64,000 nt of DNA, from assembly GCA_032988165.1 (NCBI GenBank), contig JANTQF010000167.1, forward strand, positions 1 to 64,000, in the 5' to 3' direction. The stretch's first letter is position 1. Each line of letters opens with the position of its first letter. This document shows, piece after piece, positions 45,660 through 58,359 of this stretch. The notes beneath the pieces were generated by a model. The model did no database searches. It had not been told where the DNA came from and saw only the letters and a program-made list of their open reading frames with translations. This DNA is from Emmonsiellopsis sp. PD_33. Taxonomy: Eukaryota; Ascomycota; Eurotiomycetes; Onygenales; Ajellomycetaceae. Both the position numbers and the translations under genes were made by a program.

Positions 45660-46930
45660 CCTTCTAAGAAAAATTGAGGCACTTCTACTGTGCCTACTAC
45701 TCAGACAGAAGAACAAAAAATGCCTTCAGTTCAAAGCCTGTCTTCTAGCCATGAGAGCACCTCTTCTTCAAAGCCTCTCTCACCTTAATTAGCTGTGGAG
45801 ATCCAGGCTGAGTCTGAACACCTCATTGCTGAGATTACTACCCTTAAAGTGAAATAGAAACTTCAATGCCTCTAGAATGAGCATGCAGCACTTCAAGTGG
45901 CTGTGAATAAACTCTGAGCTTAAATTCCTACCCTTGATGAGCCCCAAGCTTAAATACCTTCTCATTCTGTGTTAGGAGAGCCTCTTCTCCTCTGACTGAA
46001 CATGGCAAACATGGGACAAACCCAGATGTCCACTGGAAATGTATGGCCCCTTCTGGGCCAAGTTCCACTCTAGCAAGAAAAGCTGAATGACCCAGATATG
46101 ACTTCATGCAATTCACATAAAGGAGTTGAAAAGTTTCAGGCCTGCAGCATGAAGAAGTTAGAGACTTTTATAACAGTTATCATTATCTATCATGCTAGTG
46201 ATCTAGCCTATTTTAACACAGTAGATCATCAAAAAATCATTGAAGTAGTTACTCATTTTGATGGTGACATCCAAAAGTATTAGTATTAACATACAAGGAG
46301 CATGGAAACACTTCCTTCTTAGACCTACTTACTGGACTGGATGCAGAAACAAGTTGCCAACCCAGACAAATCCTTCCATAACTTAGAAGTACAATATCTT
46401 AAGATGGAACAGTAAGAAGTGTAAAGTGTGCATGAGTTTGCAGTAGTGCTACAAGCAGTGAAAGGATGTCTATGATACTCCTATGATGACTACTATAGAA
46501 AAAGCTATCTCTATATGAAGGTTCTCTCTGAAGTTCAGCATGAATTCAATAAATATACAGATAAGATGAAAGATATGAACTATGATGCAGTTATAAACAG
46601 ACTGATAATTATAGAATAGAACCTCCCAGAATGCATCAAATACATCAAAGAGAAGTCTAAATCTAAGAATAGTCTCTCTTCTACTAATTTAGGAGCTGAT
46701 GGTGCACCATCCCATACAAGAAAATGCAAGTGAGATAATTAGAATAAGACCAAGTAAGACTTCTCTAACAAGAAGTAGTGTGACTTCCATAAAGTCTACC
46801 TGGGCCACATCACTGAGGAGTGCAAAGCTTGTGCCCAGGATGTAGACCCTACATCAAAAAATGATTAAAGCATGCCATTAAGCTTTCAATGGCTACTCAA
46901 ACTCTCTCTCAAAACTGATGCAAGAGCCAC
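45660..46930 (+). pseudogene. D gag
   Basis: The N-terminal part is Ser/Thr/Gln-rich (MPSVQSLSSSHESTSSSKPL, about 45720-45780), followed by a helical stretch EIQAESEHLIAEITTLKVK. The capsid region includes HKGVEKFQACSMKKLETFI (46119) and EVVTHFDGDIQKY. After stops it continues with LHEFNKYTDKMKDMNYD-like at 46540. A C-x2-H-x5-H-x4-C knuckle variant, CDFHKVYLGHITEEC, lies at about 46779-46823. The stops are mostly TAG or TGA. It builds the particle in a working element. Confidence 0.75.
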
Positions 46931-49900
46931 CTGTCATTCATCATTCCAGTAAAGATTAATACTCCTTTGGGCCTAAAGCAAATCCTTACTTTAGTAGACT
47001 CCAGAGCAGAAGTGAACTTCATCAACAAATTCTGGGTAAAGATAAATAATTTAGAGCTCACTATATGTGACCTGCACACAGTGGAGGCAGTTGATGGTCA
47101 CATGGTCAGATTATTTGAAAAGTACAATCTAACTGTTGATGTGATTAATCAACTAGATTATGATGTTAGCATTCAGCAACCCTTCCATGCAATCAAGCTT
47201 GCTACCTATAATATGATCCTTGGTTTCCCCTGGCTAGTTGAAGTTAATCCACTTATTAATTAGTAAAATGGTGAGTTTATCCTACAGAATGATACATCTG
47301 AGTTAAAGTTTGAAAAAATCTCAGCTGAGGAAGCCATGGATGAGATACTTACTGGGGTTAAAGCCAATTTAATGACTATTATATCAGTGCAAAGTGATAC
47401 ATCTAAAATTAAAGTGTCAGCTGTAACTACAGGTGCATATATAGATCTTCCATCTGATTTATTAAATTATATTGAGTCTTTTGTGCATCTTTTCTCAGAA
47501 CAAGCTACTTCCAGTGCACTTATATCAATAGGAACTAAATACTGTATCAACCTTTAATTTGGCACTGATCCTCTCTTTATGCCCATTTATTTCCTCTCTG
47601 AAGTTGAGCTCAGAGCACTTTAGGAATTCATAAATGTGTCATTAGCTAAAGGATGGATCCAATCTTCCAAGAGCCTGGTGGGAGCACCAATCCTCTTTAT
47701 ACCAAAGAAAGATGATAGATTATAACTATGTGTTGACTACTATGGCCTCAACTATATCACAATTAAGAACCAGTACCCCCTACTACTTATTAATGAGATG
47801 TTGGACTGCCTATCTGGTACAAAGGTTTTCATCAAGATGGATCTGCAGGATGCATACTACTGCATACTGATTGTACCCCAGAATTGTTGGAAAACTGTAT
47901 TTCACATTTAGTATAGCCATTTCAAATTTATAGTTATGCCTATAGACCTCTTAAATGCTCCTACTACCTTCCAGGCATATATTAACAGTGCTCTTTCTGA
48001 CCTCCTTGACATATGTTGTGTAGTCTACCTTGATGATATCCTCATATATTCCAATAATATAGAGGAGCACTGAGAATATATTCAACAGGTCTTAAAGTGC
48101 TTGGAGCACACCCACCTATATATGAAGTGCAGCAAGTGCAAGTTTGCTACTCAAAAGGTCTCTTTTCTTGATTTCATTGTAGGGCTGAACAGTATTGAAA
48201 TGAAATCAAAATAAATTACTACTATAGCAGAATGACTCATACTAACATCTATTAAGAAAGTATAGTCTTTCCTGGGATTTACCAACTTCTATAGGCACTT
48301 CATCAAAGCCTATTCCCACATCACTGGCACCTTATTTGACCTAACAAAAGGAACAAAAAAAGATGAGAAGAAACCCACTTTTCTCTGGATAAAGAACACT
48401 GAAAGTGCATTTTACAAGCTTAAGAAGTGTTTCACTTCAGCACCACTTCTAGTGCATTTTAATCCTGCATAGTGCACTTAGATTGAGCCTAACACTTCAA
48501 TATATGCAGTAGCTGCAATCATATCTCAGCTTCAAGATGACAGCCTATAGCACCCAGTGGCCTACTGATCTTGCAAGCTCATTGATGCTGAAACACAATA
48601 TAATACTCATAATAAGGAGCTCTTAACTATTATTATAGTTTTTAAGCACTAGAGACACTATCTAGAGGGAAGCTAGTATTCAGTACAAGTTTGGTCTGAT
48701 CATGTAAATCTACAGTACTTTATGATGACTAAAGCACTTAACAGATGTCAGGCCAGATAGGCAGAGGCACTCAGTGCTTACAATTTTATCTTACTATATT
48801 ACTCAGGGAAAAACAACCCTGCAGACAGTCTGAGTTGCCATGCAGATTATAATAATGCATTTCATGAGGAGATCCTCTTATTAATCCTGTAATAAAAGCT
48901 ATAATATGGCATTATACTAGACTGGGACTTTAACTCCCATAAAGAACTTTCACCTATTATAAACTGCATTCAGATCTATAATAATGAGCAAGAGGCTCAA
49001 TTATTATCACTAAATGAGTAAGATGCCTATTCAACAATCAAGCTATCAACTGCACCTTCTCTTCACCTGTGCACTGCATGCTCATCTGATAGTACTGATA
49101 ATGCCCCATGCTCATCTAGCAATATTAATAGTGCCCTGTGCTCAGCCTGCTATCCCTACATACCCTATATTATTATCAACAAGGCAATGACTACAGACTC
49201 TACCTACTCTAAACTTCCTGAGTCCCTCACCTCTCTACTCCAGCACATGTAGAACCTCAACATTGTGGCACAAAAGATTAAGATATAGGTGCAGGAAAAA
49301 GGGGCATTCACAGAAGAAGGTATACTATGAACTCTGAAGACAGATGATATTCTTTAAGCTAATAGTAAGGCATACATACCTAAAGATCAAGCACTTATTG
49401 ATGAAATCCTCTGTATTAATTATGATGACCCTTAAGGGGGACATTTTGATATCAAACAGTTCATAGAAAGCATTCAAAATAAATACTTCTGGTATGAACT
49501 TTCCAAGGATGTTTCAAACTATATTCAAATCTGTGATGTTTACCAGTATGTCAAACCTAAGTGTTATAGACCTTTTGGAGAAATGAGAACTATACCTATA
49601 CCCTCTTAATTATTTGAATTTATTATAATGGACTTCATCACCAGCCTTCCAGCTTCAAGCTTTCTTGGACAGACACACAATGCCATACTCATTCTTTATG
49701 ACATCTATATGAAATTCACACTCTATATCCCATGCACAAAGGATATTACTACCAAAGAACTAGCCAAAGTTATATATACCTGATTTTATTGTACTTACAG
49801 TGTACTAAAACACCACATCTCTGACTAGGGATCACTTTTTACAAGCTAATATTAGTCAACCTTCTACTATATCATTGGCATCCAATACAAACTTTCCACA

Positions 49901-50680
49901 GCCTTTCACCCCCAAACAGATGATTAGATAGAATGTCAGAATCAAACTCTAGAGCACTATCTCTACTGTTTTATTAATTTTCATTAAAATGACTGGACAA
50001 GATGGCTTCTATTAGTACAATTTGTCTATAACTCCTCCTAACACAATTCCACTGGTCAAATACCCACAGAAGTGCTCATGGGATACCACCCAGAGCTCTA
50101 GATTAATGTCAATCATGTGCCTCAACCTGTAGCCACTCATGCCATGGATCAGCTAAAATAAATGACCAAGGTGCACTCTGAGCTTGAAGTCAACCTACAA
50201 AAAGTATAAGATGCATAAAAAGCCTACTATGATTTGAAATACCTTCCTAAGTTCTTTGATGTGAGAGAGTATGTCACCCTCAATGTAAAGAACCTTCAAA
50301 TGATTTAACCTATATGAAAACTTGATTACAAGTATGTTAGATCATTCAAAATTCTCCAGAGAATTGGCTCTCAAGCCTACTATCTTGAAATACCCTCATC
50401 TTTTTGCAGTATACACCCTGTTTTTCACATCTCCCTGCTTGAGAAGTATATTTGCCAGGATGGAGCCTTACCAGAACCAGGCCCAGATCTTGTTGATGGA
50501 GAAGAGAAATACAAGGTTGAGATAATATTAAAAACTAGAAAGATAAAGTGAAAAGGGAATGAATATCTTGTCTGCTGACTTGAATGAGGTCCTGCAGGCA
50601 ACACTTGAGAATCAGAGGAAAATATCAACACCACAGAAGCATTTAAGATATTCCAAGAATAAGAAGCTTAGTGGCAAGAA
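46930..50680 (+). pseudogene. D pol: protease, RT, RNase H, integrase, chromodomain
   Basis: Protease at 46967-47263 reads LTLVDSRAEVNFI, with the D(S/T)G site changed to DSR, and MILGFPWL, the typical flap/end motif. RT at 47580-48240: KGWIQSSKS, LCVDYYGLNYIT, MDLQDAYYCI, APTTFQAYIN and YLDDILIYS. RNase H at about 48430-48860 ends with YYSGKNNPADSLS. Integrase at 49420-50300: GGHFDI, then a DFITSLPAS core, HHISD, TAFHPQTDD and IECQNQTLE, so both later catalytic residues (D and E) survive. A chromodomain at about 50505-50640 reads EEKYKVEIIL, GNEYLVC and ESEENI. Stops are deamination type. A comparatively well-preserved copy. Confidence 0.9.
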
Positions 50681-52417
50681 AATTAAACCACTGAAAAGTA
50701 CTCATAGTGAGGATAGAAGTATCCAATAAGATCCAGGCTCATTTTCTGCATCCAAGAAGACCTGTGTGCAAATTTTAGCACATAATGAGCTTGAAACTTG
50801 CCATACTACCAGAAAGCACCAAGGAAAATAGATAGTAAAGTTTCAAAATCATGGAATCTGCCTGTAGGCCTTCTTAGATTCAAAAAGAAAAGAAAATACT
50901 AACTAGGCACTCTATATGTATATCCCCATATTTCTTGCACACTCAGCAACTTATCTACAACAGAAGGCCTATTCTATAATTAAGGCAAGCCCACCTCCTA
51001 TCTTGCAAAACAGCAGACCCAACTCTGCTGCTCCAGATGCCTAAAATGATAAAGAAAATGCCCTAGTAGCACACCATGAATAAGAACTCAGTCTGAAAAT
51101 CTTTCAAACTTCTCCTCCTCCTCCTCAATCTCCCCCTAAACCTCCCCATTATCCTCACCCCCTACAGGAATAATAACCCCCACAAGGGGCTGCAGGGTCC
51201 TGACCTCCCCAAGCTCTAGACTCATAGAGTTGTGTGCCATGCACTTACTGCTCTACCCATTGCTTAAGTCCTCTTCCTCCTCCTTCTCCTCTCTCTTTCT
51301 TCACTCCTCCCCCTCCTCTTCCTCATCCTCTAGGGCCTTAGAGGCAAGAGATATCACCTTGCAGTAATAGTATAACTTCCCTCCCATGAGAGCTGCATTA
51401 CAAGCTTGCTTGTGATATGCCTTCTTGCAGGGAGCTAATAGCTATTTCATCAGCTGCCAGAGGTCCTTCTTCTCTTCCTCTCAAGAAAGGCCTAACTCCC
51501 AAGATAGGTATATATGTGCTTGAAGTGCCATCAGACAATCAAGTTTAGAGGAGACAGAAAGCTAATCATGTGGTTAGCCTTTTAATTCAAGCTTGGGGGA
51601 CATACAACATGGTAAAAACTGCTTCACACTGGGACTTACTGGCACACAAGGCTTGCACATGTGCACACAAGGTGCACAATGGATGCAGGCACCCAGAGCC
51701 AGGCAACACCACTTGATGGGGTCTATGGACACCCATTTCTGCTGCTTAAGATAGTAAGTATAAGAAATCCAGCTATATAAGCTATTAGTATATCTCCCCA
51801 GTCATATGCACTATCAGCTCAAAAGACTTATGCAAAATCAGGCCAGTGGTAAACCTGATGTTGGGCTGCAGTGGCATGAGATGCAGCACACTTAGTAGTA
51901 TGAGAAGAAGGTGCAGGCACAAATAATATGATACAGGAATTAATATTAATGAAGAAATGATTAAAAAAAGCAACAAAATGATATGAGCAGCAGCAGGCTT
52001 CTTAATACAAGAAGCATTTTGAGGGTTACAGAAGAAGAAAAAGTGGGAGAGACTCTAACTTGAAGAAGTGCACTCTTTGTACTTTCTCATAGTAATGAAT
52101 TGACATAACACTCAAATTAGGATTCCTCTGAAGCTCTAAATAATAAAGTATTGCATAATGTGCCCCTAGCAACAACATGCTTGCACAACCTGCCTACAGT
52201 GTATGTGGATATGCACAACTTGCAACTACCTCACAGTGTATACATAAGATACTCTGAGCTTAGCCAATATAAATAAGATATTCTGAGGCTTATATATTTG
52301 AATGACACTATGAAATCAACCTACATCACTTCATGCTACCTTCAAAAGAGGCTACTACCTACAAGCACAATGATGCCAGATTGCTGAGAATAGTGATATA
52401 AGAAAAGGGGGGGTAAT
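50681..52417 (+). other. D 3' region before the LTR
   Basis: About 1.7 kb between the chromodomain and 3' LTR, ending in a polypurine tract AAGAAAAGGGGGGG (52399-52413). A pyrimidine-rich stretch TCCTCCTCCTCCTC at 51110-51300 is the complement of the acidic coding tract of the antisense gene. Apart from that gene no plus-strand product is convincing. Confidence 0.6.
51230..51980 (-). pseudogene. D antisense accessory gene with acidic tract
   Basis: Minus-strand frame. The clearest part is 51480-51245: EEEKKDLWQLMK, a TAG, LLAPCKKAYHKQACNAALMG, then KLYYYCKVISLASKALEDEE and a Glu-rich tract, ending near a GTAAGT donor at about 51246. Cys residues C-x-n-C in CKKAYHKQAC and YYYCK suggest a former zinc-binding cluster. 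An upstream open stretch lies at 51976-51785. It occupies the same place and orientation as the antisense gene in family A, which also pairs YHYYCK with an acidic tract, though overall similarity is low. Function unknown. Confidence 0.5.
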
Positions 52418-52714
52418 TATCATGTGCAAGTGCATGCCTTCTTATCATCACTGTGTCTAGTGCATATCAACTATGCTATGCATCCAGAGTATATTCATCT
52501 CTTATGTCAATGCCCCATGCTCACTCCTTGCTTAGTCATTTCTTATGTTATCACATAATTATATATATACCTTCACTGAGGTTCTAACATATAGAAACCT
52601 CAGGGATTAATTACTTTCCTTTAGGTACCCTACCTTCAACCTTAGCTATATCTATATTCAATCTATTCCTCCTATTGAGCTCTTCACATCGTCTATTTGG
52701 CCTACGCCCTCACA
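52418..52714 (+). repeat. D 3' LTR (retains CpG)
   Basis: Begins TATCATGTGCAAG after the polypurine tract and ends GCCCTCACA. Holds CpGs at 52690 and 52705, the only ones seen in any LTR here. The first G of TG has become A. Confidence 0.93.
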
Positions 52715-52719
52715 AGTTA
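52715..52719. repeat. Target-site duplication AGTTA, right of D
   Basis: Matches 45296-45300. LINE L3 continues from here. Confidence 0.92.
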
Positions 52720-53230
52720 GATAAGACAGGGCTGATAGTATTTTTAAACTAGTATTAGATATCTGAATTTTCTATCTCAGAATGCTCCTGTAGATACAAC
52801 TTTGAAACAGTGAGTTATATATTAATATACTATAAGTACTTTAGGAGTTATAGAGAGTACATCATAAGATATAAGAGGATTAATAAGAGATAACTATTAG
52901 ATATTAAAGAAGAATTATATATTCTATTCAGCTGATAGTTGAAGAAGAGCATTCTGCACTAGTTTATTCTAGCACATAAATTAACATACTATATGGTATA
53001 AATATTGGGGGGATGAAGTGAGGGACAGAAATCAGAACTTATAATATTAAATATAAAGATATAAAAATAGTCTAACTAGACACTCATAGCACATACTCCC
53101 TTTAAATAATCCCTGAGTGTAAGGCTTATTTCATAATTAAGGTTAAAGCTATTCTAATATTCTCCCAGATAGAACCTTTTTTATAATTAAGAACTAGCTA
53201 CTTTTCTATTTATTATTAAATTTATTTTAA
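52720..53230 (+). pseudogene. Tad-like LINE L3 ORF2, C-terminal part
   Basis: Continues the frame broken at 45300: KTGLIVFLNQYQISEFSI, then ECSCRYNFETVSYILIYYKY (a CxC...H/Y-type motif after RNase H), and RQLLDIKEELYILFSQLIVE. The frame ends at about 53030, followed by a 3' UTR to about 53230. One TAG lies late in the frame. The matching order to 44582-45300 makes the split certain in outline. Confidence 0.7.
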
Positions 53231-54409
53231 GGTATACTTTTCTTCTTTCTCATACTTCCCACATTTTCTTCTCTAAAGAAGTTTTTTTAAGCTAGCTCCT
53301 CCTTCTTTTCCTTCTCCTTATAGCTTTTCTAAGAATTTTTTTCCTCTTTCTTCTTTCTTTCCTTCTTATTTTCACATTTCTTTTAAGACTCTTTCTTTTT
53401 TTTCATTTTTACCTCTAACATGGCTTCTACCTTCTCACAATGCTGGCAGCAACAGGCAGCTTCAACTAGAGTGATAGTATGCATATATGCACTGTAGGCT
53501 TTAGAGGTAGAGCTAGTAACCTACTAGACTAAATATAATAAAAGTTTTTACTTATAATAGAACTCTCTCCTTCTAACTCTCGCCTCAAAGAATAATAGGC
53601 TGTGCAAGTCAATAATCTAATAAAGATTAGTAGTAAGAGCAGGCTAGCTATATTAAGTTAGTATCACATATGAATTCTATAAGAGATCAACATATAGAGT
53701 GCAGAGACAAACTCATCTAGATATAGTATTAATATATCTTACAGTATTTATCACAGTATTTACCTCTAATAATAGGATGAGTACATCAGACAGATAGGTC
53801 TATCATACTACTAATATAATAATTATATAGAATAGTATTAAGAGCTAAGTTAGTATAGACTACTAGAGTATAATAACTCTCATACTGATAGTACTAAGCT
53901 GACACAAGTCATATTGCACACTAAATATTAGGATAAAGTTAGACTTACTTAAGTTTAATACTAAAAGATATAGATATTTTGCCTTAGGCAAGAATAATAT
54001 AGGACACATAAAGACAGGTAAAAATAATATAGATAAAGTATAAATAGGCTGTAACTATATTAATTTAGAAAAGAAAAAAGAAGAGATTCTCTTCTCAGAA
54101 GATTTTCTCTTCTTTCTTCTAGATTATAATAATAGCTATATCTTAGTAACTAGCACACATAAATAATGTTAGGTTAAAACTAACTATATTTATTAGTATT
54201 TTATTTTCTTCTTCTATCTCTTATAGATAAATAGCATCTTTTGTTTCTATCTTCATACTAACTTACCTTACTTACTACTCCTCTACTAGTCTCTTATCAC
54301 TATTATCCTTTTTTTTACTCTCACATCTAGATGGCTACTCACAGCATCCTTTATTCTTAATACACTTCTTTATTTTCTTTATTTTCTTTATCTTTATAAT
54401 TCTTACCAG
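53231..54409. other. Unassigned AT-rich segment
   Basis: Rich in pyrimidine tracts at 53240-53410. Read on the minus strand, these give a Lys/Glu-rich stretch preceded by EAACCCQHCEKVEAML at about 53480-53420, which may be the tail of an unidentified transposase or gag. One CpG survives at 53581. The 53640-54200 part is low complexity with no supported frame. The last 200 bases are T-rich and lead to B3. Confidence 0.35.
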
Positions 54410-55369
54410 TGTGGTGGGGATCTACTATCAGGTTGGATCAATTTTTCATCAAGGCTTTTTACTGCTAAGTGTAGCCATGAAGATAGATATTTCCTTTCAT
54501 TATAAGACTTCATCTGTTCATTTATGGATTATTTATGCTTGTACTTGTGTCTTTAAGATAGATTCTTTATTTCTTTTGTGTTGCCTTATCATTTTATTAT
54601 TGTGTTGTTTTGTACTATAAATTATCAATATACTCCTCTGCTTTGACATCAATATTAATTCTTTTCTTGTGTTTACTGCTGTCCTGTTCAGTGCTACTTG
54701 ATGTGCACACTCTATTCCCACTTTATTGGTGTGCATAATCAGAAATTATGAATGGATGAATAGATGGCAGTGTTAATATAGATAATTATACTAAGTTTCT
54801 TTCCTCTTTTTCCTTTTCTTTTATTAAGTGCATTGCTCAATATAATTCTCTTATTTCAAATTGTGATAGGCCCATTTGATTGGAGCAGGCCTGCAGCTTT
54901 ATGGCTGCACTAATAGTAATATTACCAGAAGAAAACTTTGAAGGATAGACTCACTGAACTATTGAAATCATCAGGCCATTTCTCAATAAATGTAAACTCT
55001 AATGGGAAGAAAAATCTATAATAGATCTTACAGTTTCTTCTCTTTCTTGAGTCTCTAAATCTCTACCTACAAAAAGATACAGATATTATCATTATTATTA
55101 ATCTATTTCTCATTTACAAATGAGAATCATTTATCTATTCATTTCTTCATTAATATATGCCTCCTAAGCATGCTTGATTGGATTTCATTGCACATTATTG
55201 AACTCAGTCAGGAAAAACATCAGCTCTACCACTAAAAGTTGAGATTAATAGTGAGAAGATATCTAGCTCTACTAATTCCTCATCAGGTCTATCTATACCT
55301 AGTAGTGCCTTGCCTTCTGAAAGTAGAATGATTTATTAGTAACTCATCATATCCATACTGGTTTCAGAA

Positions 55370-57440
55370 TCTCTTAGAGCCTTCTCTTTTGATGAGAAAG
55401 ATATCATTTAGTTTGTCAATTAGTTCAATACTGTGCTGAAGCTGCACTATATTTCTGAGAATAAAGTCTTAGTAGTGCTGTACAACTATTACTCTATGAA
55501 ATTGCAGGACTATGTGAATTGACTTATAAAGAACCTATAAATCTAGACTAAAGTTAAGACTTAATTAGTATTAGAGTTCTAATAGGATGATTCTCATCAG
55601 TAGATGTACAATCAGATCTATCTGAATACTTTATCTAGTTTCAAATGATCTTTTAGCTGAGATATTCTCACTTTCTACTGCCAGTTCTGAGTCATCATTA
55701 AGCTACTAATTAGCTGAAATGAAATCTAAAAATCACTTGCCTGTCAGTTGTTCTTATAAGGCCTGCCTGATAGAATTTGTGAGAAAATCTTTTATAAGAC
55801 TAGGTTTGATCAAAGCAACCCATCTGAGTGGAAGATTTTGAAGGTCTGTGATGTAGCAGTGGAGTCTCAGGAAGTTAAAAAAAAGATAATCTAAATAATT
55901 ACATTTAATTTAGGTTCTCATATAATGTTACTTACTCAGCTGCCTCCTACTCAGCCTGTCTTCAATCTGCCTATTCTAACTATGCTAAGACCTCAAGTAA
56001 CTTCTTCTATACTACCTACTTCTTCTAATTTAGCTTTAAGGAATTTAAATGACAGCTTGCTTGAATCTCTCATCAATTGGATGAATGCACTGTTACTAGC
56101 TATCACAGGATTTTAGTAGCAGGAAAATATATAATAGTTAGCTGTAATATTATGTATCCTCACCAATCAGAGATCTATTAACCCTACTTAAGATCTCACA
56201 AATGTTTTTTATTATAAGATGTAGCATAACCCTAGTGGTCTATATCAGCCTTAATCTGAAAGTATGTCACAATATAATTACTCTTCTTGTGCTTATTGGG
56301 GCTGTGGCAATCCCTCTCACATGCTCTCTTAGTGTCTCTAAATTAATGAGTTGATCAACCAGGAAAAGATCCATTGAAATAGAATGGGGAAATACTTTAA
56401 TGAACATGTGATGCAGTGTGATTTGAAGATCAATATAAATTAGTATGAATCACATATTATTATTATTAAGTATGTCTTTGAGTAGAGATTTGCACCTCTC
56501 ATTATCTTAATAGTAGTAAAACTCTATAATAATAATAGTATCCTTATTTTCTCTGATGATAGCTCATTACTAGCAGTTAATTTTATTAGTATATATGATG
56601 TCAGATTTGAAAGTGGTGTGAAGGAAAATAACTCAGACAGTGAGGTAGAGGAGGTTGCTAGCATGATAGTTACTTAGGCTGCTACTGGAAATAATAGGAG
56701 TAAAAAGTTAGCTGCTGATAAGAACTAATTTACACTCTCTAACTGAATTGAAAAGGAGAAAGTCCTATCTTTTATTCATTCTTGAAGGACTGGCTGCTAT
56801 TTAGATGGCTCCTAAAAATTTATTTCATTTACTAAGGATATTATCTCATCTTCATCTAATCCTAATGATTTACAAACCCTTTATGATAGTCAGCTGCAGG
56901 AAGAAATGCTAACTTAGCTAATTAATGAAGCTGTGCCTAATATAGAGATAGTTAAAGTGTCTGTAATTCAGAAGAAAATTATTCTCTGCTGTCCCAGAAA
57001 ACCTAAAGGACCCAAGCTCTCTATTGAAATGAAGGATAAGGAGAACTGGGCTGCTATAACTCAAATAGTCTTTAAGAGAATTATATGTTAAGAAGTCATA
57101 AAGATTCAAATTAAGAATATTATAGTCTACTCTGCCTAGTTGTAGTAAATATTCTTCCAGAATCTTCCTACTGAAATTCAGTAGCATATGATTCCAAAAG
57201 ATTCTATCAGAGTCTCTTTAGTGCAGCCCTCTCACCTTGTCTTAGAATATGATTCTTAATGAAATCTGGTGTTCATTGGCTATATCAAGTTTTCTATTAG
57301 TATCAGGAAAGGATGAACTGAAGTTATATTTAATGATAGAGTAAAGATTAACTGTATGATGAAGAGTACTATTTTGAGCTTTAATCTGATCATTCAGAAA
57401 GATACTCTCAAGCTAATCCTTAATGCTAATAATTAACATA
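55370..57440 (+). pseudogene. B3 gag and protease region
   Basis: Homologue of B1 16400-18480. Gag reads SFDEKDII-like at 55395 and KLQDYVN near 55500, with an open Pro-rich stretch MLLTQLPPTQPVFNLPILTM at 55925. The zinc knuckle is near 56290-56330 (CAYWGCGN.SHML), with more Cys retained than in B1. The protease region includes NFISIYDVRFES at 56580-56615. Stops are deamination type. Confidence 0.72.
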
Positions 57441-58359
57441 GTAGTATCATTAGAATTTATAAGAACATTCTGATTCATATTAAATCTATAGCTGTGCCTT
57501 AAATCTTCTTCATTCTAAAGTGTAGTTCCCATGAGTGCATTTTAGACTATCCCTATGAAAATGTGATATGATTAGTATAATAGATAGATAATATGAGTGG
57601 TATCATTATTATAGTTTTCAATTTAGATGATGAAATCAACCAGGTCTTCTTCCTCAGCTATTCTTCAGGAGACTATAGTGATAGATAGCTGAATGATTTT
57701 TATGATAAGTATCAATCTTTAAACTAGAAGTGCTAAGTCTAACTGATCTTTGTAATAATAATGATGAGTAAAGAGATGAAGTTAGAGTTAGTTATATTAG
57801 TGTAATAAATAATAAGATAGAAATTCTACTGTATGAGAGTAATGAAGAGGAATTCAGCTAATCATGATTTCTCAGCTCAGAGCTAATAAATGCTTCCAGC
57901 TAATCAGAGGCTACTATTTAATTGCCTCAGAAATCTCTACTATATATTCCTGTCATTTTATAATAGTATTTTCAGCTATTTTCACATGCTATATTTTCTT
58001 TCCTGTAGTACCCTGTGTCTGAAATTTATTAAGTTTATAGCATTCAGCTGCATGATCTTTCTCTCTATAATTCTACTGAGCTCTCTTTTTGATCTCACCA
58101 CCTAATTGTTGTCACACTATATAAGTGAAAGGTAGATAAGATTCAGCCTCTTAATATGCTATTAATAGAGAAAGATCTATCAGAAATGATATTAAGATAA
58201 TATTAAATCTGCAAAGGATCTGCCTTTACCTTATAGCCACCTAATCATATTTTATTTCTTGGATTGCCTATGTGACTCTTACCTCATGCCTGACAGGATA
58301 GAAAAACTTCAAATCAGATTAATTTTGATGTTCTAGGAACATAAGCTACTGATTGAGAT

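Larger units (their letters stand above)
45301..52714 (+). mobile_element. Full-length chromovirus D (Ty3/Gypsy)
   Basis: A 7,414-bp element with 297-bp LTRs (45301-45597 and 52418-52714) and 5-bp duplication AGTTA. Gag, protease, RT (YLDD), RNase H, integrase and a chromodomain follow in order on the plus strand. A 1.75-kb 3' region contains an antisense acidic gene. LTRs are highly similar, with CpG sites surviving only in the 3' LTR. The integrase keeps its catalytic Glu, unlike A1. Inserted in LINE L3. Confidence 0.93.

Noticed and set aside
46098..46283. Separate small host gene
   Set aside because: The frame is part of D gag between its LTR and pol and has no start signal of its own.
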